The notes under the pieces were generated by a model that made no database searches, was not told the origin of the DNA, and was given only the letters and a program-made list of their open reading frames with translations. The translations under genes and the position numbers were made by a program. Shown here piece by piece: positions 7,212 through 8,253 of a stretch of DNA of 8,253 nucleotides. Numbering within the stretch: position 1 is the first letter of the stretch; the number at the start of each line of letters is the position of its first letter. This DNA is from UBA6921 sp031363085. GTDB lineage: Bacteria > Pseudomonadota > Gammaproteobacteria > SG8-11. The stretch is from assembly GCA_031363085.1 (NCBI GenBank), contig JANLTU010000078.1, positions 1-8,253 on the forward strand, in the 5' to 3' direction.

Positions 7212-7541
7212 ATGTCATGCCCAGAAATTAAAAGTCTCACCTTCAGTGCCGACGGCGAGCGCGCGATTCGTGCCATCGTCGCCAAACAAAAGCTCGGTAA
7301 CGTACTCGCAGGCTTGGTAGCCTCATCGCAAATCATTGAAATATTCAGCGGAGGAGGGCTCACGCCGTTCGAGATGGCCCGCAACATTGCGCAATCCGAT
7401 TGGGCCGCTTGGGCGGATGCCATGAGTGGGGTCAAAGATACCGTGCGCGCGTCCATCATGCGCGATGCTGCGGTGGAGGCACTAAAAACGAGCGGCAAAG
7501 AAAACCAGTTCTGGGTCGCGGTCCACTACGGCTGCCAATAA
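7212..7541 (+). CDS. small protein of unknown function (109 residues), first gene of a short operon
   Basis: I do not recognise this protein. It has no signal peptide and no clear membrane helix, so a cytoplasmic location is likely. The N-terminal third is polar (GERAIRAIVAKQKLG). The middle has a hydrophobic, probably helical stretch NVLAGLVASSQIIEIF (30-45) running into a glycine cluster SGGGL (46-50), and then an amphipathic tryptophan-containing helix (QSDWAAWADAM, 61-71). Cysteines lie close to both ends (3 and 108). ATG 7212 is supported by AAGGAG seven bases upstream. The stop is 16 bases before the next start, so the two genes are very probably co-transcribed. The glycine cluster recalls precursor-peptide cleavage sites, but no modification or export gene is visible to support that. 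Codon pattern and ribosome site make it a credible real gene. Confidence 0.7.
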   Translation: MSCPEIKSLTFSADGERAIRAIVAKQKLGNVLAGLVASSQIIEIFSGGGLTPFEMARNIAQSDWAAWADAMSGVKDTVRASIMRDAAVEALKTSGKENQFWVAVHYGCQ

Positions 7542-7545
7542 AAGC

Positions 7546-7550
7546 AGGAG
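7546..7550 (+). promoter_or_regulatory. ribosome binding site of the 177-residue gene
   Basis: AGGAG with a 7-base spacer before ATG 7558, in the 16-base gap after the preceding stop. It supports operon organisation and this start. Confidence 0.7.
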
Positions 7551-7557
7551 CACACCC

Positions 7558-8091
7558 ATGAAAAAATCAATTCTCGCCCTGCTGATGCTGGTCAGCCCCG
7601 CCGTCAGCGCGCAAGCCCCCGGCGGCGACGTCCGCAAAATCGCTTACCACCAGGCCGTTGAGGCGCTTGATCGCCTTGATGATCGCATACGCACCTGCGA
7701 GGCCCAGAAAGACAGGAAAATCTCAGAGGAGGTCATGCCAAAACTCCAACTCACCGACAAGGAATGGAATCTCGCGCTCTTCATTCTCAGCGTGCGCGCC
7801 GACGATTTTTGTTCCGGCGACGCCTACAACCATGCCTTGAAATATTTCATGCGCTACCAAAGCGTCGAAGAGCATTTTACGCAGAAAGTCATCGATCAGA
7901 TTACGATGCCCGATAAGAACATCGTGACGCTCTACGCACTCCTCGGCGGCAACCTCGTTGGATACATTGAAGCAGAAATAAAATACCTAGCCATCGACGC
8001 TGCGGCGCGCGAAAAACTGGAGAGCCTAAACATTCTCAAACACCCATTTAAAATCCCATTCAGAGCCATTAAGGCGGAGACCAACAAATGA
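7558..8091 (+). CDS. exported (periplasmic or secreted) protein of unknown function, 177 residues
   Basis: The N-terminus is a typical Sec signal peptide: MKKS, a hydrophobic core ILALLMLVSPAV, and a VSA-QA cleavage site after about residue 18. There is no lipobox. The mature part of about 159 residues is charged and predicted mostly helical by eye (for example AVEALDRLDDRIRTCEAQKDR and NHALKYFMRYQSVEEHF). It has exactly two cysteines, at 47 and 85, which could form one disulfide in the periplasm. A less polar segment TLYALLGGNLVGYI (124-137) is too short and polar for a confident membrane helix. I do not recognise the family. It follows the 109-residue gene by 16 bases with its own AGGAG site, and its TGA overlaps the ATG of the next frame (ATGA, 8088-8091), so all three frames probably form one operon. 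A role partnered with its neighbours is inference. Confidence 0.75.
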   Translation: MKKSILALLMLVSPAVSAQAPGGDVRKIAYHQAVEALDRLDDRIRTCEAQKDRKISEEVMPKLQLTDKEWNLALFILSVRADDFCSGDAYNHALKYFMRYQSVEEHFTQKVIDQITMPDKNIVTLYALLGGNLVGYIEAEIKYLAIDAAAREKLESLNILKHPFKIPFRAIKAETNK

Positions 8092-8253
8092 GCTCAAACA
8101 GGAAGACTCCCAGCCTAGACACTCTGCCGGCCCACGCCTAGAATCACCAACGGCCCTGGGGAGGCTCAAGCATCGGCGCCCCAAAACTTCAAAACATAAA
8201 ACTCTTCCGGCGGCCTAACTGCGCGCCGCAGCGGAAGCTAAACTCAAGGAAGG
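8088..8253 (+). pseudogene. third operon frame with ATGA-coupled start, interrupted by TAG and cut by the window edge
   Basis: ATG 8088 overlaps the preceding TGA in the classic ATGA arrangement of translationally coupled genes, and GGAG at 8076-8079 gives an 8-base ribosome-site spacing. The frame reads MSSNRKTPSLDTLPAHA and stops at TAG 8139-8141. The same frame is then open for 37 codons to the window end (NHQRPWGGSSIGAPK...). The TAG differs by one base from CAG (Gln), so a nonsense mutation in a longer gene is one reading. Other readings are a genuine 17-codon peptide, a sequencing error, or chance openness: another frame starting at 8090 is also open to about 8221. No family is recognised in either part. 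The tract is markedly A/C-rich on this strand (for example AAAACTTCAAAACATAAAAC). Confidence 0.35.

Noticed and set aside
7212..7541. Ribosomally made peptide precursor (bacteriocin or Nif11/NHLP-like leader) because of the SGGG cluster
   Set aside because: There is no match to those leader patterns, the residues after the glycines do not look like a core peptide, and no maturation or export gene is present in the window.

Overview
The window looks like chromosomal DNA of a Gram-negative proteobacterium, most likely a betaproteobacterium. The evidence is a GC-rich composition with strongly biased codon use, the tail of a LolD-type lipoprotein-export ATPase, a full-length HrpA of the proteobacterial type (about 1,290 residues with the long C-terminal extension), and a lipoprotein with a classical lipobox. 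I cannot name the genus from sequence reading alone.

Layout. Positions 1-141 hold the last 46 codons of lolD on the plus strand. A 159-base gap with a small GC-rich hairpin follows. hrpA (301-4179, plus) is a complete DEAH-box RNA helicase that probably starts at a TTG codon. A nested stem-loop that resembles a dispersed palindromic repeat (4187-4225) sits between hrpA and the convergent gene, and its last base is the first base of that gene's stop codon. On the minus strand, 4225-6828 encodes an 867-residue surface or secreted lipoprotein: signal peptide with lipobox Cys19, three tandem bacterial Ig-like (Big_5-type) domains, then about 500 residues of beta-rich sequence with six cysteines that I do not recognise. 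Two of the Ig domains come from a 336-bp tandem duplication with a 92-bp stretch of perfect identity.

A 383-base intergenic region (6829-7211) separates the lipoprotein from a divergent plus-strand cluster. It carries a plausible promoter for the lipoprotein whose -10 and -35 boxes are each overlapped by a perfect palindrome. The plus-strand cluster has three parts: a 109-residue protein of unknown function (7212-7541), a 177-residue protein with a signal peptide and two cysteines (7558-8091), and a third reading frame that starts in an ATGA overlap at 8088 with a good ribosome binding site, stops at a TAG after 17 codons, and is then open to the window edge.

The left half is ordinary housekeeping (lipoprotein sorting, RNA metabolism). 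The right half is accessory in character: a modular envelope protein built by domain duplication, beside a small operon of unrecognised genes. No mobile element, tRNA, rRNA or CRISPR array is visible. Nothing in the window can be declared a new system. The best candidates for a second look are the three-part small operon and the lipoprotein with its palindrome-flanked promoter.
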